A stretch of DNA of 64,000 nucleotides from positions 46,806 through 110,805 of the forward strand of contig NZ_KB890629.1 of assembly GCF_000373185.1 (NCBI RefSeq), given 5' to 3'. This DNA is from Segatella paludivivens DSM 17968 = JCM 13650. Lineage in GTDB: Bacteria > Bacteroidota > Bacteroidia > Bacteroidales > Bacteroidaceae. A program made the translations under genes and the position numbers. The notes under the pieces are model-generated. The model saw nothing but the letters and a program-made list of their open reading frames with translations, was not told where the DNA came from and searched no databases. Positions 1-8,389 of this stretch are shown here, piece after piece; within the stretch, counting starts at the first letter, position 1; the number at the start of each line of letters is the position of its first letter.

Positions 1-561
1 TTCTTTAGTTAAAATCTTAGGAGAGGCATTCACGTTGTTTAGCACACTGCCGTTTATTCCAATAGAGGCATTTGCTCGTGCATATTCAATAATACGTTTT
101 TCCCAGTCATAGCTTTTTAGTCTTGAAGAGAAGAAAATACTTTTTCCGGCATAACCACGCTCTATGCTTCCGTCAAGATTATCCCAATGATTGAGAATCC
201 GTCGTGAATACTTTGGAGCCGAGTATCCTCCAGCGTTACTGCTTGTGCTAAGTTGTTGTGTCCTTAGAGCTTCGTAAACACCATATAGCAGTCCAATTTC
301 AGAATGAGAACAAATTGAATCTGCATCATAAATGAATCCGTCATCATTTTTTAAACTTTTGTCAATTATGAGTTTTATGTCTTTGCCATTCCAATATTTC
401 TTTAATTCATCAATGGCAATCTGCATCGTCTTTCCACCTTTCGGTGCAATTACATGAGCTTTGTTTAGAGTCTCGTATCTCAACCACAGATTATGCCCGT
501 CTTCCGCCGTTATCGTGGAGCAAATAGCAAAGAATATAAATAACAGTATTGTTTTCTTCAT
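1..561 (-). CDS. aguA: GH67 alpha-glucuronidase, N-terminal part (cut by window edge)
   Basis: The frame reads from an ATG at 561 to the window edge, giving 187 codons without a stop. The product starts with a signal peptide (MKKTILLFIFFAICSTITAE). It then shows the GH67 N-terminal domain and the family hallmark NHWDNLDGSIERGYAG at about residues 121-136, where the catalytic barrel begins. GH67 enzymes remove 4-O-methyl-glucuronic acid from the non-reducing end of xylo-oligosaccharides, here probably in the periplasm. The gene lies 33 bp downstream of the hybrid regulator on the same strand. It corresponds to xynF of the P. bryantii xylan cluster. The catalytic carboxylates lie beyond the window and cannot be checked. 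Confidence 0.93.
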   Translation of the reverse strand, partial: MKKTILLFIFFAICSTITAEDGHNLWLRYETLNKAHVIAPKGGKTMQIAIDELKKYWNGKDIKLIIDKSLKNDDGFIYDADSICSHSEIGLLYGVYEALRTQQLSTSSNAGGYSAPKYSRRILNHWDNLDGSIERGYAGKSIFFSSRLKSYDWEKRIIEYARANASIGINGSVLNNVNASPKILTKE

Positions 562-565
562 TTTG

Positions 566-573
566 CAAAATTA
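566..573 (-). promoter_or_regulatory. -7 box of the GH67 gene, four bases before the ATG
   Basis: TAATTTTG fits the Bacteroidota -7 consensus TAnnTTTG. Only four bases separate it from the start codon, so transcription from it would begin at or next to the A of the ATG. The gene may also be read through from the regulator upstream. Confidence 0.45.
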
Positions 574-594
574 ATCAATAATTTTATATTATAC

Positions 595-3500
595 TTAGTT
601 TATCCTATCCGATTCTTTATGTTTCGTCTCAAAATATTCAGAGGGGGCTACCCCAAAGTGTTTTTTGAATACAGTTGAAAAATGGGTCTGATTATTAAAA
701 CCTACGGCATAAGCTACCTGGGAAATGTTGATTTCTCCTTGAATAATCAATTGCGCGGCTTGCTCTAATCGTAGATTTCTTATGAATTCACCGGTGCTTA
801 CACCTGTGATTTCTTTCAGTTTACGGTGTAATTGCGCTCTGCTCATAGCGACATTTTCAACGAGCTTTTCCACATTGAAGTCTGGATCGCTGATATTTTC
901 GTTGATGCATTTCATCACCTTGTCCATAAGTATAGCATTGTTACCTTTAACTTCTATTTTTGCCATTTTATCTTTCTGTACTAATGCACCTGAGAATTTA
1001 CCCTTAAGCCTTCTGACGTTATCAACCAGATTGTCAATTAGAATATGTAGTTCTTCCATACTGAATGGTTTAGCAAGAAAAGCATCAGCGCCACGTTTTA
1101 ATCCTTCAAGGCGATTATCAACATCACTTTTCGATGTAAGAAGTATTACTGGAATATCACTAATCTTACTGTTCCCTTTTATTTTTTTAAGCATGGTTAT
1201 ACCATCCATCTCAGGCATCATTACATCACTTATAACCAAATGAAATTCAGAGGAAAGTAGTTTGCTTAATCCTTCTCTTCCATTCGACGCATAATCGAAC
1301 TTATACCATCCGCCGAGTTCGTTCATAATATATGTCGCAATTTCGTGGTCGTCGTCAACGATTAAGATTCTGAAATCTTTATTTGCGCTTTTCTTATGTG
1401 TTTGTGATGCAATCTCATTTACGTTATCTTTATCAATTGGTTCTATTTCCTCCGGTTTAAGATGAGCATTTCCAAGTGGAATATTTATTTCCATACATGT
1501 GCCCTTTTGCCCGTCACATCTATTATATGCCTTTATGTTTCCTCCGTGCATGTTTACTAATGCTTTGCATAAGTTCAAACCTATCCCAGTCCCTGCAAAA
1601 TGGAAGCCAGTTGTGTTCTTTCCTTGATAGAAACGATCAAATAATCTTCCAGCATCTTCGTTCTTTATTCCAATCCCAGAATCTGTTACTTTAAGTGTCG
1701 CATTTGAGTTGTCACAAGTTATAAACACGTTTATGGTTCCATTGTCGAAAGTATATTTCATCGCATTTGATATTATATTATTAATAATCTTGTCAAAATT
1801 AATGCGATCAATCCATACATTTATCTTTTTCTGTGAAGCTTCCAAAGAAATATTTATGTTCCTTTCTTTTGCATTATATGAATATAAAGCAATTATGCTG
1901 CGACTGAATTCCACTAGGTCTGTCTCATCGCAGTGTAACTGCATTTGATTTTTGTCGATTTTCCGTTCGTCAAGAATCTGATTTACCAACAGTAAAAGTC
2001 TTTGAGCATTACGGTCAATGATATTTATTTCTCCTAGGCTGTCAATATCAGTAATCTTACGTTTCAGTTTTTCCAATGGGCTCATTATCAATGTTAACGG
2101 AGAGCGTATATCATGAGTGGCATCAATGAGAAATCTCATCTTCTGTTCTTCAAGATCAGCTGTTCTGCGTCTTTCATAATATCTGAATATGAAATATATA
2201 AGAATGATTATAAGTGCTGCATACATTATATATGCTAATGTTGTTGCATACCATGGTGATTCTACAGTGATATCTATTACTTTTGTATTTTTAGAAACAA
2301 TGCCGTTGCAGCTAGCCCTTACTTCAATCTGATAATTGCCAGGGTTGAGCTTGTTAAAAGGAATAGAGTTTATTCCTTCGTCTGTAGAATTCCATTCACC
2401 TCTGTTTATTCGATATTGATAGCATACATCTTCTGCACTTTTATAGTTTAATAGCGAGAATTCAAGAGTAAAACTGTTTTCAGAATATGGAACTGTGTAT
2501 TCGTTCTTGGTATAGTCCATGTGTTTGCCATAAATGATGAAATTAGTAAGATGTACATCTCCCATTTCCGTAATGTCACTAATTACGTTATCAGGATAAA
2601 AAGTAGTGATTCCATCGGTATTTCCAAATCCTATGCGCCCATCTGTAGATTGCATTACTGCACCTAATGTATATTCATGAGAGCGGAGACCATTTCCGTT
2701 AATGTGGGCTATGAATTTCTCTGTAAGGTGGTCATATTGCCATATCCCCATTGTTGTGCTTACCCAAATATTATTATGCGAATCTTTTACTATACCGCAT
2801 ATTTGTTTATTGCTAAGTACTGATGAATGTGGAAATGGTGCTAGTTTCTTTAAACCACGATAATATATGTATAGTCCTTCATCTGTTCCTATTATCATAT
2901 TGCCCCAATCGTCTTCACATAAATAGTTCGCTTGAGAATTGCGCAATATGCAATTCCAACCGTAATTGTCGAAGGTGTAAGATTGGGTGTTAAGGCAAGC
3001 AACGCCATTTGAAGTGCCAATCCACAGAAGCCCTTGGCGGTCGAACCTCAAGGATCTAATCCAGTCGTTGCATAACATTCCGTGTGGAGACGTCATGCTC
3101 ATGTCTAGAATCTTAACTTTATGCGTCTTGCTATCATAAATGTATAACCCCTTACTATATACAGATATGTATAATTTGCCCATTCCATCGTCTGTAATGC
3201 AGTATATTCCTGCACTAGCAAACTTCATTTCCTGTTTATAGTTTCCTGTTTCTGGATTGTAACTATATAGAGCGTTTCCTGTACCAACCCAGTAACGTCC
3301 CCATGTGTCCTGATAGATTATACTCGTTCCTGCTGGTGATTTAGGGTGACTGACAATCTTGCCTGCATGATCAAATTTATAAACTCCGCTGTTTTGCACC
3401 GTACACAGAATACTTCCATCGTTTCCGGGAGCAAGTGAAGACACGCTGCTTCCAATTGAATAATTTTGATCAGAGAAACTCCAACTATTAAAAGCCATTT

Positions 3501-4491
3501 TCTGGTTGTTAATTAGAAATAATCCTTTTTTATAACAACCAATCCATATATTTTGGCTCTTGTCTTCATAAATGTCATTCACCCATGATGTGCTAAGGTT
3601 GAACTTACTGCTGTTGTTGTTTTCAAATGCCGTAAAAGTCCTACTTCCTGCAGGGGCCATTAGTACTCCACATTCTGAGGTTCCTATATAAAAATTGCCG
3701 CTTTTATCGAATTTTGAACAGTTTATAGTGATGTTCCCTTTATATGGTCCGAAATTATATCCAGCATCAGCTATCTTGCCAGTTGTGTAGTCATAGTTTA
3801 CAATTCCAAACATGCAAACAATCATCATAGAGTTCTTCCAGTCTTGGTAGAAATTTACAGGAGCCCCACATGGTGAATCAAAATAAGTGACTTTTATTTT
3901 TCCTTTATATTTGCTGAAACGCGTAAATCGGCTTAAATGGCTTCCTTGCCAAAGATATCCATGACTGTCTTCGAATATATGTGTGTAGAACATGTTGGAA
4001 TCTCTTGTGGAATATTGCTTCTCATATTTTATCTTGTCAGTACCTCTTTTAATAGAGTATAGTCCGAATCCAGCAGTACCCATAAGGATGTCACCGTTTC
4101 TACTTTCTATCATATCGTAAATTCTCGGTTTTCTCCCATCTGGGAAATGGTATTGTATGAAGTTGTCGTTAGTAGAATTATAGCGCATAAGCCCTTTTGC
4201 ACATCCAATCCATAACCTTCCTTTTTTGTCTACGAGGAAAGACGATATGATATTGTCAGCAATAGAGGTGGTATCTTTGCTGTTATGCAGATAATTTGTG
4301 AATTTGTAACCGTCAAACTTGCTTAGTCCATATTCCGTACCAATCCACATAAAACCGTATTTGTCTTGGGTAACGCAGTTTATGAGACTGCTCGACAATT
4401 TTTCGGATGTATAGAGCCTGCTGCTGTCTGCCATAACGATTATTGTTATCAACAGACCAAGGAATGTCATAATGTAATGTATGCGTTTCAT
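595..4491 (-). CDS. Hybrid two-component system regulator (HTCS) of the xylan locus
   Basis: One polypeptide of 1298 residues carries a whole phosphorelay. It has an N-terminal signal anchor, then two seven-bladed sensor propellers (repeats such as DKYGFMWIGTEYGLSKFDG) to about residue 680, and a Y_Y_Y domain to about 745. A membrane helix follows at about 748-772, then a histidine kinase with phosphoacceptor His793 in ATHDIRSPLTLIMSP, and an ATPase domain with DSGIGI and GTGIGL. The receiver domain has Asp1089 in VISDVMMPEMDG, and an AraC-type DNA-binding domain ends the protein. The longest open frame starts at 4518, but the -7 promoter box covers that codon, so the ATG at 4491 (MKRIHYIMTFLGLLI) is the likely start. 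HTCS proteins sense oligosaccharides in the periplasm and activate adjacent glycan genes. Position between GH67 and the divergent xyn operon suggests xylo-oligosaccharide sensing. P. bryantii XynR plays this role but is described as a shorter protein. Confidence 0.93.
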   Translation of the reverse strand: MKRIHYIMTFLGLLITIIVMADSSRLYTSEKLSSSLINCVTQDKYGFMWIGTEYGLSKFDGYKFTNYLHNSKDTTSIADNIISSFLVDKKGRLWIGCAKGLMRYNSTNDNFIQYHFPDGRKPRIYDMIESRNGDILMGTAGFGLYSIKRGTDKIKYEKQYSTRDSNMFYTHIFEDSHGYLWQGSHLSRFTRFSKYKGKIKVTYFDSPCGAPVNFYQDWKNSMMIVCMFGIVNYDYTTGKIADAGYNFGPYKGNITINCSKFDKSGNFYIGTSECGVLMAPAGSRTFTAFENNNSSKFNLSTSWVNDIYEDKSQNIWIGCYKKGLFLINNQKMAFNSWSFSDQNYSIGSSVSSLAPGNDGSILCTVQNSGVYKFDHAGKIVSHPKSPAGTSIIYQDTWGRYWVGTGNALYSYNPETGNYKQEMKFASAGIYCITDDGMGKLYISVYSKGLYIYDSKTHKVKILDMSMTSPHGMLCNDWIRSLRFDRQGLLWIGTSNGVACLNTQSYTFDNYGWNCILRNSQANYLCEDDWGNMIIGTDEGLYIYYRGLKKLAPFPHSSVLSNKQICGIVKDSHNNIWVSTTMGIWQYDHLTEKFIAHINGNGLRSHEYTLGAVMQSTDGRIGFGNTDGITTFYPDNVISDITEMGDVHLTNFIIYGKHMDYTKNEYTVPYSENSFTLEFSLLNYKSAEDVCYQYRINRGEWNSTDEGINSIPFNKLNPGNYQIEVRASCNGIVSKNTKVIDITVESPWYATTLAYIMYAALIIILIYFIFRYYERRRTADLEEQKMRFLIDATHDIRSPLTLIMSPLEKLKRKITDIDSLGEINIIDRNAQRLLLLVNQILDERKIDKNQMQLHCDETDLVEFSRSIIALYSYNAKERNINISLEASQKKINVWIDRINFDKIINNIISNAMKYTFDNGTINVFITCDNSNATLKVTDSGIGIKNEDAGRLFDRFYQGKNTTGFHFAGTGIGLNLCKALVNMHGGNIKAYNRCDGQKGTCMEINIPLGNAHLKPEEIEPIDKDNVNEIASQTHKKSANKDFRILIVDDDHEIATYIMNELGGWYKFDYASNGREGLSKLLSSEFHLVISDVMMPEMDGITMLKKIKGNSKISDIPVILLTSKSDVDNRLEGLKRGADAFLAKPFSMEELHILIDNLVDNVRRLKGKFSGALVQKDKMAKIEVKGNNAILMDKVMKCINENISDPDFNVEKLVENVAMSRAQLHRKLKEITGVSTGEFIRNLRLEQAAQLIIQGEINISQVAYAVGFNNQTHFSTVFKKHFGVAPSEYFETKHKESDRIN

Positions 4492-4515
4492 GTAGTTATT
4501 TGTTGGTGTATGTTG

Positions 4516-4545
4516 CAAATTTAGTGAAAACCAGTTAAAATCAAA
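4516..4545 (-). promoter_or_regulatory. Promoter of the HTCS gene
   Basis: The minus strand has TTTG at 4545-4542, an 18-bp spacer, and TAAATTTG at 4523-4516. The predicted transcription start near 4512 leaves a leader of about 20 nt before the ATG at 4491. The box overlaps the upstream in-frame ATG at 4518, which argues against that start. Confidence 0.7.
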
Positions 4546-4599
4546 AATGTTTCATTCTTAAAATGTGTTTATATGAGAAAAATGATACAAATCAAAATG
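4544..4599. promoter_or_regulatory. Four AAAATG repeats between the divergent xylan promoters
   Basis: AAAATG occurs at 4544, 4560, 4579 and 4594 (spacings 16, 19 and 15 bp) in the gap between the HTCS and esterase promoters. This is where an HTCS activator would be expected to bind. In AT-rich DNA the repeat may be chance. Confidence 0.25.
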
Positions 4600-4619
4600 T
4601 TCTCGTTACATTAAACTAC

Positions 4620-4648
4620 TTTGTTTTTTAATGTATTTATTAATTTTG
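4620..4648 (+). promoter_or_regulatory. Promoter of the xylan operon
   Basis: TTTG at 4620-4623, a 17-bp spacer and TAATTTTG at 4641-4648 match the Bacteroidota promoter. A start near 4652 gives a leader of about 19 nt before the esterase ATG. The spacer is slightly short, as is common for activator-dependent promoters. Confidence 0.6.
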
Positions 4649-4670
4649 CAAAAATAAAAGTTATAATGGC

Positions 4671-5858
4671 ATGAAAAAAATATTTGGTTTATTGTTATTG
4701 ATGTTTTTTCTTGTGAATATTCAAGAATCTAATGCACAAGAAAATAAATGGACAGGTTCTTGGGCAACTGCACCTGAGTTCACTGGAAAAGGAGATATGC
4801 CTGCAAACAGTCTTTCTAATCGTTCTGTCCGAAATATTATACATATATCTTTTACAGGTTCGCCAATTAGACTAAAACTGTCTAATGAGTTCAGTTTACA
4901 GCCTGTTGAGATAAATTCAGTATTAATAGCTGATGCTCTTGGTGATAGTTGGCAGACCGATATAAAAACGTCTCGTAGTCTAAACTTTTCCGGAAAGAAA
5001 AAAGTTACTATTCCTGCAGGAAAAACTGTCTGGTCTGATCCTATAAAATATAATCTAAAATCAGGACAGCGTTTAGCAATAACTGTATGTTATGGTGCCC
5101 AAACACCTGAAAATGCTACATCGCATCGCGGTTCACGCACAACATCTTATATTATAAAAGGAATGGCTAATGCAAAGTCTGATTTCGAAAATTCTGAGAA
5201 GGTAGAACATTGGTATAATATTTCTGCAATAGATGTAATGGCTGATAATGTTCCTGTTGTGGCTGTTTTAGGTAATTCAATAACTGATGGTCGTGGGACA
5301 ACAACAAACAAGCAGAATAGATGGACCGATTTTATGTCTAATTCCTTGAATGCAGAAAGTCCTTATGGAGTTCTTAATCTTGGTATCGGTGGTAATTGCG
5401 TACTGCGTGGTGGCATAAGCCAGCCTGCATTGCAAAGATTCGATAGAGATATACTTTCCCAGAATGGTGTCACCAAACTAATAATCTTTGAGGGAACTAA
5501 CGATATCGGATGCAGTAACGGAAATAGTGAACAAATTGCGACAGAACTTATTGAGGCTTATAAGACACTCGCAGCAAAAGCAAAGGCGAAAGGTATAAAA
5601 GTATATGGTGGAACGATAACACCGTTCAAGGGAAATGGATGGTATAGCCTTTTTCACGAAGCTGCTAGACAGACGGTCAATGAATGGATAAGAAATAGCA
5701 AAGACTTCGATGGGATCGTTGATTTTGATCAATTAGTGCGCGATCCCTCAGATATTCACAAGCTACGCTCAGAATATTCTTCAGACTGGTTGCACCTAAA
5801 TCCTTCAGGATATGAGGTGATGGGGCATTATGCTGCTGAAATAATAAAAGGAAAATAA
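4671..5858 (+). CDS. xynE: Secreted SGNH/GDSL esterase (probable xylan side-chain deacetylase)
   Basis: The protein has 395 residues and a signal peptide (MKKIFGLLLLMFFLVNIQESNA). Residues about 25-190 form a beta-rich N-terminal domain. The SGNH hydrolase domain follows, with nucleophile Ser203 in VLGNSITDG, an oxyanion Gly in GIGGNCVLRGG, Asn277 in EGTNDIG, and Asp372/His375 in DWLHLNPSGY. The family removes acyl groups from sugars. Acetyl-xylan is the likely substrate because the gene leads an operon with symporter, GH10 and GH43 genes. It matches xynE of the P. bryantii cluster, described as related to acylhydrolases and arylesterases. The exact substrate is inferred. Confidence 0.85.
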   Translation: MKKIFGLLLLMFFLVNIQESNAQENKWTGSWATAPEFTGKGDMPANSLSNRSVRNIIHISFTGSPIRLKLSNEFSLQPVEINSVLIADALGDSWQTDIKTSRSLNFSGKKKVTIPAGKTVWSDPIKYNLKSGQRLAITVCYGAQTPENATSHRGSRTTSYIIKGMANAKSDFENSEKVEHWYNISAIDVMADNVPVVAVLGNSITDGRGTTTNKQNRWTDFMSNSLNAESPYGVLNLGIGGNCVLRGGISQPALQRFDRDILSQNGVTKLIIFEGTNDIGCSNGNSEQIATELIEAYKTLAAKAKAKGIKVYGGTITPFKGNGWYSLFHEAARQTVNEWIRNSKDFDGIVDFDQLVRDPSDIHKLRSEYSSDWLHLNPSGYEVMGHYAAEIIKGK

Positions 5859-5870
5859 ATAATAAAATAA

Positions 5871-7286
5871 ATGGATACAAATTTGACAAAGCAGGAATCG
5901 AAAGGATTTTATAAATTAAGCTGGTTACAGCGTGTTGGTTTCGGTTCCGGAGATTTGGCTCAGAATCTTATATACCAGACTATTGGTATGTATTTATTGC
6001 TGTTCTATACTAATGTGTTTGGTCTAGATCCTGCAACTGTTGCGGTAATGTTCTTGATAGTAAGACTTGTTGATGTTCTGTGGGATCCTTTGGTTGGAAC
6101 ATATGTTGATAAGCATAGTCCAAAATTGGGCAAATATCGTTCTTATCTTGTATTGGGAGGAATACCGCTCTCTGGTTTTGCCATATTATGTTTCTGGAAT
6201 GGCTTTTCTGGTTCATTGATGTATGCTTACATCACTTATGTAGGTATGTCAATGTGCTATACGTTGGTTAATGTACCTTATGGAGCTCTCAATGCTAGTC
6301 TAACTCGTGATACAGATGAGATTACAATACTTACTTCTGTAAGAATGTTTATGGCAAACCTTGGTGGACTCGCAGTGTCTCTTGGCATTCCAATCATTGT
6401 GGCTTTTCTTTCTCCTGATGGTCTTACTAATACAAAGAAAGATGGTGGTGCATGGTTTATTACCATGGCTATTTACGCATTGATAGGTATGGTACTCCTT
6501 GTTTTTTGTTTTACTCAGTCACATGAACGTGTTGTTATGGACAAAAAGGAAACTGCAAGTGTAAAGGTTAGTGATCTCTGGGTTGAGTTTGTGCGTAATC
6601 GTCCTCTACGAATATTGGCTTTTTTCTATATCACCGCTTTTGCCATGATGGCGATTGGTAACTCTGCTGGAAGTTATTATATGATATATAACGTACAAGG
6701 CACACCTACAGAAATGGCTATATTTATGGGATTGGGCTCTGCTCCAGCATTCATATTTATGCCATTGGTTCCTGCCATAAAGCGAGCTATCGGAAAACGA
6801 CAGATGTTTTATGTCTTTTTGGGTATAGCAATTTTTGGAATGGGATTGTTGTATGTGGTTTCTGTTATTCCTGCATTGCGCAGTCAGATATGGATCGTAT
6901 ATGTTGCTCAGTTTATCAAGTCTACCGGTGTCATAGTTGCGACAGGCTATATGTGGGCTTTGGTTCCAGAGGTTATTTCTTATGGAGAGTATACAACAGG
7001 TCGCCGCATAAGCGGAATTGTTAATGCACTTACTGGTATATTTTATAAAGCAGGTATGGCGCTTGGTGGAGTAGTTCCTGGACTTATCTTGAGCTTTGTT
7101 GGCTTTGATAAGTCAAATGCAGTCAGTCAGAGCGCTTTTGCACAGCATGGAATATTGTGGCTTGTATGTATTATACCAGCTATCCTTTTGTTGTTAGCAA
7201 TCTTTATAATCTCGAAATACGAACTTACAGATGAGGTTATAGACAATATAAATATTGAAATAGAAAAACGAAATAACAAAGACTAA
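5871..7286 (+). CDS. xynD: GPH-family sugar:cation symporter for xylo-oligosaccharides
   Basis: This 471-residue integral membrane protein has about twelve hydrophobic segments. It carries the glycoside-pentoside-hexuronide (MelB-like) signature RLVDVLWDPLVGTYVD followed by GKYRSYL near residues 60-100. GPH carriers import di- and oligosaccharides with Na+ or H+. It sits 12 bp after the esterase and 5 bp before the xylanase, so it is co-transcribed with them. P. bryantii xynD, reported as similar to Na:solute symporters, holds the same place. The probable job is uptake of xylobiose or short xylo-oligosaccharides across the inner membrane. The coupling ion and sugar length cannot be read from sequence. 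Confidence 0.88.
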   Translation: MDTNLTKQESKGFYKLSWLQRVGFGSGDLAQNLIYQTIGMYLLLFYTNVFGLDPATVAVMFLIVRLVDVLWDPLVGTYVDKHSPKLGKYRSYLVLGGIPLSGFAILCFWNGFSGSLMYAYITYVGMSMCYTLVNVPYGALNASLTRDTDEITILTSVRMFMANLGGLAVSLGIPIIVAFLSPDGLTNTKKDGGAWFITMAIYALIGMVLLVFCFTQSHERVVMDKKETASVKVSDLWVEFVRNRPLRILAFFYITAFAMMAIGNSAGSYYMIYNVQGTPTEMAIFMGLGSAPAFIFMPLVPAIKRAIGKRQMFYVFLGIAIFGMGLLYVVSVIPALRSQIWIVYVAQFIKSTGVIVATGYMWALVPEVISYGEYTTGRRISGIVNALTGIFYKAGMALGGVVPGLILSFVGFDKSNAVSQSAFAQHGILWLVCIIPAILLLLAIFIISKYELTDEVIDNINIEIEKRNNKD

Positions 7287-7291
7287 ACATT

Positions 7292-8389
7292 ATGAACAAG
7301 ATTATTCTGGGAGTAGCATGTCTTGCCCTGACAGTTAATGTTTCGGCACAGACAATGAAGGAGACAATAGGAAAACATTTCCTAATAGGTGCTGCTGTGA
7401 GCACAAGAAACATATATAGCCAGGACCCAAAGGTGAAGAGTGCTATAGTTGACAACTTTAACGCCATAGTTGCCGAGAACTGTATGAAGGGTGAGGCGAT
7501 TCATCCAGAAGAGAATCGTTATTCATGGGATGATGCTGATGCTACGGTGAAGTTTGCCGAGGACAATAATATGGTTGTTACTGGTCATTGCCTTGTTTGG
7601 CATTCTCAAGCCCCTAGGTGGATGTTTAAGGATAATGATGGGAAAACAGTAACTCGTGAAGTATTGATAGATAGACTTTATCATCATATTACAAATGTTG
7701 TGAGCCGCTATAAGGGCCGCATAAAAGGGTGGGATGTTGTAAACGAGGCTTTCGAAGATGATGGTAGTTACCGTAAGACTCAGTATTATAATATAATAGG
7801 TCCTGAGTATTTTGAGTTGGCGTTCAAGTTTGCTCATGAAGCCGATCCTAATGCTGAACTTTATTATAATGATTATTCAATGTCAAAGCCTGGTAAGCGT
7901 GATGCTGTTTGTAGACTTGTACGTGATTTGAAAGCAAAAGGATGTCGCATCGACGCTGTAGGTATGCAGAGCCATAATGGTACTGATTATCCAAATCTAA
8001 ATGATTATGAAGCTTCTATAGATTCATTTGCTGCTTGTGGAGTAAAAGTAATGATGACAGAACTTGATATAAATATGCTTCCAAGTCCACAGCATTTCGG
8101 AGGTGCTGATATAAGTCAGAGATTTAAATACGATAAGACCCTTAATCCTTATGTAAATGGACTTACAAAAAGTGCTCAAAAGCTTTTCAACGAGCGTTAT
8201 CTAGCATTTTTCAAGATTTACGCTAAGCATAAAGATCAGATAAGTCGTGTTACCCTATGGGGTGTTAGTGATGCTGATAGCTGGCTTAATGGTTGGCCTG
8301 TTCCTGGACGTACAAACTATAGCCTGCTTATAGACAGACAGTATAATGTAAAGCCTGTAGTAAAAGATATAATAAAACTATTTAAATAA
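7292..8389 (+). CDS. xynA: GH10 endo-1,4-beta-xylanase
   Basis: The protein has 365 residues: a signal peptide (MNKIILGVACLALTVNVSAQ) and a single GH10 barrel with no carbohydrate-binding module. The acid/base is Glu152 in WDVVNEAFED and the nucleophile is Glu257 in MMTELDIN. Conserved GHCLVWHSQAPRW and TLWGVSDADSWL segments are also present. It cleaves internal beta-1,4 linkages of xylan or of xylo-oligosaccharides. The short single-domain form with a plain signal peptide suggests a periplasmic or secreted enzyme rather than a large surface lipoprotein. Its TAA stop shares the A with the ATG of the GH43 gene, so the two are translationally coupled. Confidence 0.95.
   Translation: MNKIILGVACLALTVNVSAQTMKETIGKHFLIGAAVSTRNIYSQDPKVKSAIVDNFNAIVAENCMKGEAIHPEENRYSWDDADATVKFAEDNNMVVTGHCLVWHSQAPRWMFKDNDGKTVTREVLIDRLYHHITNVVSRYKGRIKGWDVVNEAFEDDGSYRKTQYYNIIGPEYFELAFKFAHEADPNAELYYNDYSMSKPGKRDAVCRLVRDLKAKGCRIDAVGMQSHNGTDYPNLNDYEASIDSFAACGVKVMMTELDINMLPSPQHFGGADISQRFKYDKTLNPYVNGLTKSAQKLFNERYLAFFKIYAKHKDQISRVTLWGVSDADSWLNGWPVPGRTNYSLLIDRQYNVKPVVKDIIKLFK

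Noticed and set aside
4492..4518. Upstream start of the HTCS gene at 4518
   Set aside because: The -7 promoter box covers this ATG, and the signal anchor begins at the ATG at 4491.
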